A stretch of DNA of 37,610 bases from Ferrovibrio sp. (GTDB taxonomy: Bacteria; Pseudomonadota; Alphaproteobacteria; Ferrovibrionales; Ferrovibrionaceae). Position numbers and translations under genes: made by a program. The stretch is taken from NCBI RefSeq assembly GCF_025869515.1, contig NZ_JAOZVR010000108.1:1-37610 (forward strand), written 5' to 3'. A model generated the notes under the pieces. The model had not been told where the DNA came from. It made no database searches and saw only the letters and a program-made list of their open reading frames with translations. This document shows, in pieces, positions 8,327-16,184 of this stretch (position 1 is the stretch's first letter; each line of letters begins with the position of its first letter).

Positions 8327-9388
8327 TTAGCGCTCGATCTGCTTGTTCCAGCGCGTATTCCATTCCGGACGCTTCTCGTTGATGGCGTCCCAGTCGACCA
8401 GCACGGCAGTATTCATGTAAGTCTTGATCTGGGCCACTTCCGCTTCATTGGTCGCGTTGTCTGCCTTGGCCTTCGGGTTTGACGGAATATACGAACCGCC
8501 ACGCAGGAATTTTTCCTGTGCGGCCGCGGTCATCAGGTAAGCCGCCAGTTTCTGCGCCAGTTCCGGCTCGCTGTTGTTGGCGGTGACGCACTGCGCCACC
8601 ATCAGAACCACCGAACCCTCCTTGGGCTGGGCATAGTCGATGGCGATACCCTTGGCCTTCAGCAACGCCACCTGGGTCGGCGTCAGCGGAAACAGGCCTG
8701 CCTCGTTGGTCTGCACCATCTCGCTGATCTTGGCCGAACTGGCGATATACTCGATGACATTCGGCCCAACCGTTTTCGACCATGCATTGAAGCCCGGCTC
8801 GACATTGGTATCGGTGCCACCCTGCAGGCGATTGAACATCAGGAAGGCGTGCAGACCAAATGTGCTGCTCGGCAGCGACTGGAACACCACCTTGCCCTTG
8901 TATTTTGGATCGGCAAGATCGGCCCAAGAGGTCGGGGCCTTCCAACCCTTCTCATCGAACATCTTCTTGTTATAGGCGAGGCCGGTCATACCCATGGTGA
9001 CACCTGACGCCATGTTGCCCTTCAGACGTGCCACCGGATAAAGCTCGTCGAAGGCAGCCGATTTCTGCAGCGGCTGGCATAGGCCCATATTGATGGCGCG
9101 ATACATCACGCCGTCATCCAGGAAGATGACATGCATCTGCGGCTTGTCCTTCTGGGCCACCGCCTTGGCCAAGATGTCGGACGAGGTGCCGGGCACCACG
9201 ACGACCTTGGCGCCGGTTTCCTTCTCGAAATCCGGAAAAACGAATTCGGCAAAGGTTTTTTCCATCGGGCCGCCATTCATGCCGATGTAAAGCGTCTTGC
9301 CCTGCGCGACTGCCTGTGTGGCAGCCGTCAGTGCGAACAGCAGGCTCGTACCTGCTAGAACCGATCTGAACAGTTTTACCTTTTTCAT
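8327..9388 (-). CDS. ABC transporter substrate-binding protein, PotD/polyamine-opine type
   Basis: The 353-residue periplasmic protein has a signal peptide (MKKVKLFRS, hydrophobic core, cleavage near AVAQ-G). The body matches the spermidine/putrescine-type family: TLYIGMNGGPMEKTF, FEKETGAKVVVVPGTSSDILAK, a GMTGLAYNKKMFDEKG segment and SWADLADPKYKGKV. I chose the ATG at 9388 because a strong AGGAGGGTAGAGGA lies just upstream on the - strand. An in-frame ATG 36 nt earlier lacks such support and would spoil the signal peptide. The family handles polyamines, opines, amino-acid derivatives and other small organics. Its neighbours (amine/amino-acid dehydrogenase subunits) favour an N-containing substrate. 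Confidence 0.9.
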   Translation of the reverse strand: MKKVKLFRSVLAGTSLLFALTAATQAVAQGKTLYIGMNGGPMEKTFAEFVFPDFEKETGAKVVVVPGTSSDILAKAVAQKDKPQMHVIFLDDGVMYRAINMGLCQPLQKSAAFDELYPVARLKGNMASGVTMGMTGLAYNKKMFDEKGWKAPTSWADLADPKYKGKVVFQSLPSSTFGLHAFLMFNRLQGGTDTNVEPGFNAWSKTVGPNVIEYIASSAKISEMVQTNEAGLFPLTPTQVALLKAKGIAIDYAQPKEGSVVLMVAQCVTANNSEPELAQKLAAYLMTAAAQEKFLRGGSYIPSNPKAKADNATNEAEVAQIKTYMNTAVLVDWDAINEKRPEWNTRWNKQIER

Positions 9389-9420
9389 TCCTCTACCCTC
9401 CTGTTGATACCTGTTGATCA

Positions 9421-10560
9421 TCACGAATACGACTTGGCCGGAGCCATCTGCCTGGTCCGGGTAAACCGCTGAATGGAAAAAGCCTCGATCGGCGTCGCCG
9501 TGCGGCCATCGCGCACCAGATCGGCCAGCACGGCACCGGCCGCCGGGCCGATCTGGAAACCGGCGCCGGAGAAGCCGAAGCCATGCAGCAAGCCCGGCGT
9601 GGTGGCGCTCGGCCCCAGTACCGGATTGCGATCGGGCATATAGGCCTCGACGCCGCTCCAGAAGCGAATAACATGGGTCTGCCGCAGAGCCGGCAGCAGA
9701 GCCGTGCCATCCTGCAGCGTCTGCATCAGCGCCTTCATGTCAGGACGGCAGTTGCGGTCATCCAGCGCATAACCCTTGCCGCCACCGAAGACGACATTGC
9801 CACGCGCCACCTGCCGGGCATACACCCCCCCGCCCTCGACACCGAGATTGAACGCAAACAACGGCGGCAACGGTTCGGTCACGCCCAGGCAGGGGTAGCC
9901 TGAACTCAGCGGCACCGTTTCGCCAAAGGCCTGCGTCGCCAGCCCCGCGCCGGGACCGGCGCAGTTGAGCAGATAACCCGCACGGATTTCATCGCCGCCT
10001 GCCTGCAGCATGAATCCGTTGCCGGTGCGCTCAACGGCCGTAACCTCGGTCTGCTCTCGAATCTCGGCGCCGGCCTTTGCGGCGGCGCGGGCAAAAGCCG
10101 GCGAGACCAACCGCGGATTCGCATGACCGTCATCGGCGCAGTAGGAGGCGCCGACCACCGCGCTCCCCAGCATAGGAAAGCGGTCGCGCAGCGTATTGCC
10201 GCTGACAAGTTCCAGTTTGAGGCCCAGTCCGGCAATGCGGTCGCGGTAAGCCAGCAATGAGGCCATCTCGGTTTCGCTGCGTGCCAGCTTCAGATGGCCG
10301 GAACGGATATATTCGCCGTCGATGCCGATGTGGTCCTGCAGCCTTGCCCAGATCGCATGGGCGCGCAGGCTGAGTGGAATCTGTTCCGGCGGCCGGCCCT
10401 GGCGGCGCACACCGCCATAATTCACGCCGCTGGCGCCGGCGCCGCAGAAACCTCGCTCCAGCAGAACGACACTGAGACCGCTGCGCGCCAGATTGAGCGC
10501 CGCGGAAGCGCCGACAATGCCGCCGCCCAGAATTGCCGTGTCATAGCGCCTAGCGCTCAT
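9421..10560 (-). CDS. FAD-dependent oxidoreductase, DAO family (HcnC/opine oxidase B/D-hydroxyproline dehydrogenase beta type)
   Basis: The 379-residue protein starts with a dinucleotide-binding fold: DTAILGGGIVGASAALNLARSG, with GGGIVG at 12-17, followed by the acidic LLERG strand end. GVNYGGVRRQGR and the C-terminal FGFSGAGFQIGPAAG are typical of glycine oxidase/sarcosine oxidase-like DAO proteins. The ATG at 10560 overlaps the stop of the upstream alpha-like subunit gene (ATGA). With the two genes upstream it forms the three-component set seen in hydrogen cyanide synthase, opine oxidases and D-hydroxyproline dehydrogenase. This subunit is expected to oxidise the amine or amino-acid substrate. 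A cyanide synthase role seems unlikely in a transporter operon, but sequence alone cannot exclude it. Confidence 0.88.
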   Translation of the reverse strand: MSARRYDTAILGGGIVGASAALNLARSGLSVVLLERGFCGAGASGVNYGGVRRQGRPPEQIPLSLRAHAIWARLQDHIGIDGEYIRSGHLKLARSETEMASLLAYRDRIAGLGLKLELVSGNTLRDRFPMLGSAVVGASYCADDGHANPRLVSPAFARAAAKAGAEIREQTEVTAVERTGNGFMLQAGGDEIRAGYLLNCAGPGAGLATQAFGETVPLSSGYPCLGVTEPLPPLFAFNLGVEGGGVYARQVARGNVVFGGGKGYALDDRNCRPDMKALMQTLQDGTALLPALRQTHVIRFWSGVEAYMPDRNPVLGPSATTPGLLHGFGFSGAGFQIGPAAGAVLADLVRDGRTATPIEAFSIQRFTRTRQMAPAKSYS

Positions 10561-11945
10561 GCGGCATCCTCGCGACCAAGCGTGACAACCGGCAGCGGCT
10601 TGACAGGGGCCTGGCCCCGCAGCCGGCCGACTGCTTTCGGCGCGCACTGCAGTTCGGCGGCGAGTATCGCTGTTGCTGCCGCGCCACAGATGCGGCCCTG
10701 GCAGCGGCCCATGCCGATGCGGGTGAGGGCCTTCAGACGATTGAGTTCGGTGACGCCCAGATCGCGCGCCGCCTGGCGCAGACTGCCGGCCGTGATCGCC
10801 TCGCAGCGGCAGAGCACCAGATCGTCGGCCAGGGCAGCGCCGCCCCAATCGGCTGGCGGCAGCGGAAAAGCCCGTTCCAGACCATGGCGGAATTTCGCGA
10901 TGCGCTTCAGGCGGCTTTCCAGCAGCGCGATGCGGCGCCGGTCCGCCACATGGCCGGCATCCTCCAGCAACGCCAGCGCGGCACGCTCGCCAGCCAGTTC
11001 AGCCGCATCGGCGCCGGCGATGCCGGCGCCGTCGCCCGCCAGATAGACATGCGCCAAGGATGTGCGGCCACTGAGGCTGCGCTCCGGCAGCCAGGCGCGA
11101 TTAAGATCGTCATACGCAAAGCGGCAGCCGAGCAGATCGGCCAGCTGGGTTTCCGAGCGCAGGCCGAGACCGAAAGCAACAGCATCGCAGTCGACGCGCT
11201 TCGTCCTGCCACCGCCCTGCCAGGCAAAGCCCTGCACACGGCCCTCGCCTTCGACGCGCAGCGGCACGATGCCACCATACATCGGGACACCATGGGCGCG
11301 CAGCCAGGCCACATAATACATCCCCTTGGCCAGATGCCCGATGCCGTGCAGCAGGCCGGGTAACGCCGCCAGCTTGTCTGCAAACCGCGCGGTGTCGAAG
11401 ACGCCGACCACATCGGCCCCGGCCTTGGCATACTGGTAGGCAACGAGATAGAGCAGCGGTCCGGTGCCGGCGAAAGCGATGCGCGGCCCCAGGATGCTGC
11501 CCTGGAATTTCAGCGCGATCTGCGCCGCGCCGAGCGTGAAGACGCCGGGAGTCAGCCAGCCATCGAACGGCTGGACGCGGTCGGTGGCGCCGGTGGCCAG
11601 CAGCAGGTGGCTGAAGCCGAGTGACGCCGCCGCACCGTCAGATGCCATCAGATCAAGATGATCTGCCCCGGCATTCCACACCAGCGTGCCGGGGCGATAG
11701 TCGATCTGCGGGCGGATTGCCTCGAACAGGTGATGCAGCCGGTCGGCCTTGCGGCTCTCGAAACCATAGAGGCTCGATTTCGGCCGGGTGAAGCCGTCCG
11801 GCGGCTGGCGGTAGATCTGGCCGCCAGCCTTGATCGCCTCGTCGACCACCACGGGCTTCAGTCCGGCAGCGATCAGCGTGGCCGCGGCACGGATGCCTGC
11901 CGGTCCGGCACCGACAATGACCGGGCTCAGGTTGTTCATTCTCAC
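10557..11945 (-). CDS. FAD/NAD(P)-dependent oxidoreductase with C-terminal [2Fe-2S] motif (HcnB/opine oxidase A-like subunit)
   Basis: The 462-residue protein opens with VIVGAGPAGIRAA (FAD-binding GAGPAG at 12-17) and KAGGQIYRQP, characteristic of the alpha subunit of opine oxidase/D-hydroxyproline dehydrogenase complexes. A second nucleotide fold lies around IAFAGTGPLLYL. The C-terminus has a bacterioferritin-associated-ferredoxin-like cluster motif: Cys379-x-Cys381 and Cys415-x4-Cys420. The GTG at 11945 overlaps the stop of the preceding small subunit gene (GTGA); an ATG at 11939 is an alternative with equal support. It should relay electrons from the DAO-type subunit through the iron-sulfur centres to the respiratory chain or another acceptor. 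Confidence 0.88.
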   Translation of the reverse strand: MRMNNLSPVIVGAGPAGIRAAATLIAAGLKPVVVDEAIKAGGQIYRQPPDGFTRPKSSLYGFESRKADRLHHLFEAIRPQIDYRPGTLVWNAGADHLDLMASDGAAASLGFSHLLLATGATDRVQPFDGWLTPGVFTLGAAQIALKFQGSILGPRIAFAGTGPLLYLVAYQYAKAGADVVGVFDTARFADKLAALPGLLHGIGHLAKGMYYVAWLRAHGVPMYGGIVPLRVEGEGRVQGFAWQGGGRTKRVDCDAVAFGLGLRSETQLADLLGCRFAYDDLNRAWLPERSLSGRTSLAHVYLAGDGAGIAGADAAELAGERAALALLEDAGHVADRRRIALLESRLKRIAKFRHGLERAFPLPPADWGGAALADDLVLCRCEAITAGSLRQAARDLGVTELNRLKALTRIGMGRCQGRICGAAATAILAAELQCAPKAVGRLRGQAPVKPLPVVTLGREDAA

Positions 11946-12217
11946 ACCGAAACCAACCGCATGCCGGCCACGACGAAGCTAGTGCAGGCACGCAGTCGCG
12001 TGCCGTCTTCGGTCAGCATCCAGCAATCCTGGCAAGCCCCCATCAGGCAAAAACCCGCGCGTGGCGCACCGTTGAACTCCTCAATACGCAGCCGGTCGCG
12101 CTGGATCAGCACGGCGGTCAACACGGTATCACCGACGAGCGCCTGGCAGGGCTGGCCGTCAAGGATGAAGTCGACCGTCTGACGATGGGTTTCGGCAACA
12201 CGTTGCAACAGGGCCAT
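11942..12217 (-). CDS. Small (2Fe-2S)-binding subunit (HcnA/opine oxidase gamma-like)
   Basis: The 91-residue protein has a plant-type ferredoxin cysteine pattern: Cys57-x4-Cys62-x2-Cys65-x12-Cys78, within FCLMGACQDCWML. This is the short gamma-like subunit of HcnABC/D-hydroxyproline dehydrogenase complexes, carrying one [2Fe-2S] cluster. The ATG follows a strong GGAGG site with 5-nt spacing. It sits between the permease genes and the alpha-like subunit gene with a GTGA overlap downstream, so stoichiometric co-translation is likely. Confidence 0.9.
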   Translation of the reverse strand: MALLQRVAETHRQTVDFILDGQPCQALVGDTVLTAVLIQRDRLRIEEFNGAPRAGFCLMGACQDCWMLTEDGTRLRACTSFVVAGMRLVSV

Positions 12218-12230
12218 GCTTGCCTCCGCT

Positions 12231-13025
12231 TCAGCGCTGGCCGACCAGAACGCGATCGAGGCCGTAGATGCGATCGAGCAGCAGCATGGCAGCGGCCGTC
12301 ACCGCGATCACCAGCGCCGAGACCGAGGCCATCATCGGATCGATCGATTCCGTGGCATACATGTACATCCTCACCGGCAGCGTCACCGTGGACGGTGCGG
12401 TGACGAACACCGACATGGTCAGCTCGTCGAAACTGTTGATGAAAGACAGCAGCCAGCCGCCGGACAGGCCCGGCAACATCAGCGGCAGGGTGATACGGCG
12501 GAAGACCGTGAAATCTGATGCGCCCAATGACTGCGCGGCATGCTCGATACTGGGATCGCTGCCGATCAGGGCGGCCAGGATCAGACGCAGCGCATAGGGC
12601 GTCACCACGACGGCATGCGACCCGACCAGCCACCAAAAACTGCCCGTGGCGCCGATCATGGAAAACAGCTGCAGCATCGCCACACCCAGGACCAGATGCG
12701 GCACGATCAGCGGTGACAGGAACAGACCGTTGAGAAAAGCACGGCCGGGAAACCGGAAACGGGTCAACGCCAGTCCGACCGGTACGGCGAGACCAACCGA
12801 GATGGTTGCGGCCAGGAAAGCCAGCAGCAGGCTGTTCCAGAAGGATTGCATGAAATCGGCATGACGGAAGACTTCTTCAAACCAGCGCAGCGAGAAAGAC
12901 GCTGTGGGAATGGTGAGTGTGTTCTCCGGCGTGAAGGCGACCAGGCAGACGATCACCAGCGGCGCCAGCATGAAGGCCATCACCAGCACGTGGAAGACCA
13001 GGGCGGGAATGCCGTTGCGCGTCAT
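12231..13025 (-). CDS. ABC transporter permease, PotC type
   Basis: The 264-residue membrane protein has about six helices and the PotC-family pattern: SLRWFEEVF after helix 1, LPVGLALTRFRFPGRAFLNGL, LIVPHLVLGVAML, and the coupling loop IEHAAQSLGASDFTVFRRITLPLMLPG. The downstream gene follows after 13 nt. It forms the second half of the pore with the PotB-like protein encoded 3 nt upstream. An SSINSF-like turn (SFINSFDELTMSVF) near the C-terminus is also typical of this family. Confidence 0.92.
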   Translation of the reverse strand: MTRNGIPALVFHVLVMAFMLAPLVIVCLVAFTPENTLTIPTASFSLRWFEEVFRHADFMQSFWNSLLLAFLAATISVGLAVPVGLALTRFRFPGRAFLNGLFLSPLIVPHLVLGVAMLQLFSMIGATGSFWWLVGSHAVVVTPYALRLILAALIGSDPSIEHAAQSLGASDFTVFRRITLPLMLPGLSGGWLLSFINSFDELTMSVFVTAPSTVTLPVRMYMYATESIDPMMASVSALVIAVTAAAMLLLDRIYGLDRVLVGQR

Positions 13026-13028
13026 GGC

Positions 13029-13898
13029 TTAACCCAGCGCACGGCGGTAACGCCGTTCCATCAGCCGGTTGTAGCCCAGCATGATCAGCAGGTTGGCGAT
13101 CAGCAGAATAACGGCAATTGCGGCACCGAGCGGCCAGTTCAGTTCATGCAGGTATTCGTCATAGATCAGCGTCGCCACCGTCTTGATGCGGCGGCCGCCG
13201 AGCAGGCCGGGGATGGCGAAGGCACTGGCACTGAGGCCGAAGACGATGAGGCTGCCCGACAGGATACCCGGCAGCACCTGCGGCACGACGATGCGGCGGA
13301 AGACGGTGACGGGCGAGGCACCGAGCGACAGCGCCGCCTGCTCGGTGGTGCGGTCGAGCTTCTGCAGTGAAGTCCAGACTGGAATGATCATGAAAGGCAT
13401 CATGATATGCACCAGGCCGACGATCACCGCACTCTCGGTATACAACAGGCGTTGCCGCCCGATACCAGCCAGTTCGAGCAGTTGATTCACCAGGCCCTCG
13501 CGACCGAGCAGCATGCTCCAGCCGAAGGCGCGCACTACCACCGAGATCAGCAGCGGCGCCAGCACCACCAGCAGGCAGACGGCGCGCCAGCGCCCCGACA
13601 TGCGACTGAGGATATAGGCTTCGGGCGCGCCGACGGCGACGCAGATCAGGGTGGTCACTGCACTGAGCCGCAGGGTGCGCAGGAATATCTCGTGGTAAAA
13701 CTCATCGGTGATGACCACGGCATAATGCTGCAGCGTCACGCCGGCCTTGATCCCGCTGTGATGGTCAAACTGGCTGAACGACAGGATGGCGGTCAGCAGC
13801 AGCGGCACCAGCAGCAAGGTGGCAAAGAGCAGGAAGGCCGGCCCGCTCATCGCATAGGGCGCCCACCGGGCGATGGGCGTCGCGCCCGGGCCGCTCAT
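13029..13898 (-). CDS. ABC transporter permease, PotB type
   Basis: The 289-residue membrane protein has a cytoplasmic lead, a long first helix (FLLFATLLLVPLLLTAILSF) and a periplasmic stretch. The coupling loop reads KLDRTTEQAALSLGASPVTVFRRIVVPQVLPG, the EAA-type loop of the spermidine/putrescine permeases. Its start overlaps the stop of the PotA-like gene (ATGA) and it is followed 3 nt later by the PotC-like gene. It forms the heterodimeric channel with that protein. Confidence 0.92.
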   Translation of the reverse strand: MSGPGATPIARWAPYAMSGPAFLLFATLLLVPLLLTAILSFSQFDHHSGIKAGVTLQHYAVVITDEFYHEIFLRTLRLSAVTTLICVAVGAPEAYILSRMSGRWRAVCLLVVLAPLLISVVVRAFGWSMLLGREGLVNQLLELAGIGRQRLLYTESAVIVGLVHIMMPFMIIPVWTSLQKLDRTTEQAALSLGASPVTVFRRIVVPQVLPGILSGSLIVFGLSASAFAIPGLLGGRRIKTVATLIYDEYLHELNWPLGAAIAVILLIANLLIMLGYNRLMERRYRRALG

Positions 13899-14962
13899 GC
13901 TGCGACCTCATCTTCCGCCAGCAGGCGGATCGCTTCATCGGCCCAGTCGATGCCGACAGACTCGCCTTCTTCGTGCGGGATACTGCCATCATTGGGCAGC
14001 ACCGCCAGCAGCATGCCGAGCGGCGTATCGACATGATAGAGCCACTGGCTGCCAAGGAAGTAACGGCTGGCGATCGTGCCACCGATCCGGCCACTGCCCG
14101 CTTCCATCAGCCGCAGCTTTTCCGGCCGGATCGCCAGTGCCACCGGCGCATCCGCAACCATCTGCACCGGCAGGTCGACGGCAAAAAGCTGGCCGCCGAT
14201 AGCAGCGCGGCCACCCCTGCCCGCCTGCGTCACACGGGCTTCCAGCAGGTTGGTCTTGCCGACAAAGTGCGAAATGAACCGCGTGCGTGGATGCTCATAG
14301 ATGCGATAAGGGGCATCCACCTGGGTGATGCGGCCGGCTTCCATGACCACCACGCGATCGCTGATCGAAAAGGCCTCGGTCTGATCATGGGTGACCATGA
14401 TAGTGGTGGTGCCGAGCCGGCGCTGGATGGCACGCAGTTCGAACTGCATCTCCTCGCGCAGTTTGGCATCGAGATTGGACAGCGGCTCGTCGAGCAGCAG
14501 GATCGGCGGCCGGATCACGATGGCCCGGGCGAGCGCCACACGCTGGCGCTGGCCGCCCGACAATTCGCGCGGATAGCGCACGGCATATGCCTCCAGATGC
14601 ACGAGCGACAGCGCCTCGGCAATACGTGTCGCGCGCTCGGTCTTGGACACCCGCTGCATCTCCAGGCCGAAGCCGACATTCTCGGCCACGGTCATATGCG
14701 GGAACAGCGCGTAGCTCTGGAAGACGACGCCCAGGCCCCGGCTGTTCGGCTTGGCATGGGTTATGTCGCGGCCATCCAGCCGGATCCTGCCGGCGCTGAC
14801 CGGCACGAAGCCGGCGATCATATGCAGCGTAGTAGTCTTGCCGCAGCCGGACGGCCCGAGCAGGGAAACGAACTCGCCCTTCGCCACGGTCAGACTGAAA
14901 TCGGTTACCGCCGTCACGGCGCCGTAGTCTTTGCGGATGTCGGTCAGGGTCAGAAAGGCCAT
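13895..14962 (-). CDS. ABC transporter ATP-binding protein, PotA type
   Basis: The ATPase has Walker A GPSGCGKTT, the Q-loop in VFQSYALFPHMTV, signature LSGGQRQRVALARA, Walker B ILLLDEPLSNLD, a switch histidine in VTHDQTEA, and a C-terminal TOBE-like regulatory domain. I placed the start at the ATG at 14962, which gives 355 residues, begins at the conserved FLTLTDIRKDYGAV, and has GGAG 5 nt upstream. An in-frame ATG at 15031 also has a ribosome site (GGGAG) but would add 23 Arg-rich residues with codons unlike the rest. It is the first gene of the - strand cassette B, transcribed divergently from the IclR-family gene. Confidence 0.92.
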   Translation of the reverse strand: MAFLTLTDIRKDYGAVTAVTDFSLTVAKGEFVSLLGPSGCGKTTTLHMIAGFVPVSAGRIRLDGRDITHAKPNSRGLGVVFQSYALFPHMTVAENVGFGLEMQRVSKTERATRIAEALSLVHLEAYAVRYPRELSGGQRQRVALARAIVIRPPILLLDEPLSNLDAKLREEMQFELRAIQRRLGTTTIMVTHDQTEAFSISDRVVVMEAGRITQVDAPYRIYEHPRTRFISHFVGKTNLLEARVTQAGRGGRAAIGGQLFAVDLPVQMVADAPVALAIRPEKLRLMEAGSGRIGGTIASRYFLGSQWLYHVDTPLGMLLAVLPNDGSIPHEEGESVGIDWADEAIRLLAEDEVAA

Positions 14963-15031
14963 GGGGGCTCCGGCATTGGTCCGGATGCGAATAAATGGCA
15001 ATGCTCGCCGCCGGCTTTCCAATTCGGTCAT

Positions 15032-15151
15032 AGTTCTCCCTAACCGACAAAAGATTTTTCTATTTTATGGAATTTTTATTAAAAATTTTTTATTATATGA
15101 AAATATTCAGAGATCAGACCTTGGACAACTTCCACTGGACAGAAAAGCGCC
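15032..15151. promoter_or_regulatory. AT-rich divergent promoter region between the potA-like and iclR-like genes
   Basis: About 55 nt (roughly 15050-15105) are almost pure A+T inside a GC-rich neighbourhood. They contain a perfect inverted repeat, AATTTTTA-T-TAAAAATT, at 15071-15087. IclR-family proteins usually bind palindromes of this size in the intergenic region they share with their target operon. The site is therefore a good operator candidate for both directions. No single -35/-10 pair can be called with confidence because many TATAAT-like hexamers occur. Confidence 0.65.
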
Positions 15152-15961
15152 ATGGACAAATCACAGGCAAAACCCGCCCTCACCCGCAGCTTCGATCTGC
15201 TGCGCGCCCTGGCGACCGACGAGTCCGGTGAAAACCGGCTGACCGACCTGGCGCGGCGCGCCGGCCTGACGCCCTCTACCGCCCTGCGCCTGCTGCGCGG
15301 CCTGATCAACGAAGGCATGGTCGACTATGACGAGGGCCGTCGGCAGTACCGGCTCGGCATCGAGTTCTTCACGCTGGCGGCCCGGGCGGGCAATCCGGGC
15401 AACCTGCGTGATCTCTGTCGCCCGGTGCTGCTGCGACTGTCAGCCACTCTGCATGACACGTTGTTCCTGTTGGTGCGCAGCGGCTTCGACGCCGTCTGCC
15501 TCGACCGCAGCGAAGGGCCCTTTCCGATCCGATCCTTCACCGGCGATATAGGTGGTCGCGTCATCATGGGTGTAGGCCAGGGCAGCGTGGCGATCCTGGC
15601 CTTCCTGCCCGAGGCGGAACGCGAGGAGGTGATCCGCTTCAACCTGCCACGGCTGTATGATCAGCACCGACTGGACGAAGTTTTCATCCGCGGTGAAATC
15701 GCCGCCGTCCGCAAGCTCGGCTATGCCAGCCGCTCATCCGGATTGCTGCCGGGCATGGCCGGCATCGCCGTGCCGATCCTGGACCGTGAAGGCCAGGCTG
15801 TCGCAGCCCTGAGCATGGGCACCACCACCGAGCGGCTGAATGGCGAACGCATGCCGATCGTTGCCGATATTCTGAAGCGCGAGGCCGAGACTGTGAGCCG
15901 GTTGGTGAACCCATTCGACCCGGTGCTGCGCCGTCCCGCCGCAAGCCTGAGCGGCGTATAA
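15152..15961 (+). CDS. IclR family transcriptional regulator
   Basis: The 269-residue protein has an N-terminal winged helix-turn-helix (residues about 8-65: ALTRSFDLLRALA, LTDLARRAGLTPSTALRLLRGLINEGMV, RRQYRLG) and a C-terminal IclR effector domain. The effector domain includes LHDTLFLLVRSGFDAVCLDRSEG, GVGQGSVAILAFLPE and GMAGIAVPILDREGQAVAALSMG. It diverges from the cassette B importer/dehydrogenase operon and most likely controls it in response to the imported substrate or a metabolite. Whether it represses or activates cannot be read from sequence. Confidence 0.93.
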   Translation: MDKSQAKPALTRSFDLLRALATDESGENRLTDLARRAGLTPSTALRLLRGLINEGMVDYDEGRRQYRLGIEFFTLAARAGNPGNLRDLCRPVLLRLSATLHDTLFLLVRSGFDAVCLDRSEGPFPIRSFTGDIGGRVIMGVGQGSVAILAFLPEAEREEVIRFNLPRLYDQHRLDEVFIRGEIAAVRKLGYASRSSGLLPGMAGIAVPILDREGQAVAALSMGTTTERLNGERMPIVADILKREAETVSRLVNPFDPVLRRPAASLSGV

Positions 15962-16184
15962 GCTTGTTCATTACTGCACATTTCGTGCATATGCTGGATT
16001 TGCAAATCTTGAGTTCGCTCAGGTCGCGCACGGGCCTCGATTTATACTGCCGCGGAGATGAATCCTGCAAAATCCACCAAGGAAAATCCCGCTGGTGAGG
16101 TTCTTTGGAATATCTGCTTCGCAAAGAATTGGCTTATTTCGGACCTAGTATAATCGCGGCGCCTTAAAACATACGGCTACGGAT
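15962..16184. other. Convergent intergenic region with no recognised gene
   Basis: The stretch between the iclR-like stop and the stop of the - strand acyl-CoA synthetase fusion has lower GC than its surroundings. It contains short palindromes: TGCAC-N5-GTGCA at 15975-15989 and GATTTGCAAATC at 15997-16008. Neither is followed by a T-run. I see no coding signal and no RNA gene. Confidence 0.5.

Noticed and set aside
15997..16008. GATTTGCAAATC palindrome after the iclR-like gene
   Set aside because: It is a perfect 12-mer but lies between convergent genes with no T-run and no promoter context, so neither an operator nor a terminator can be supported.
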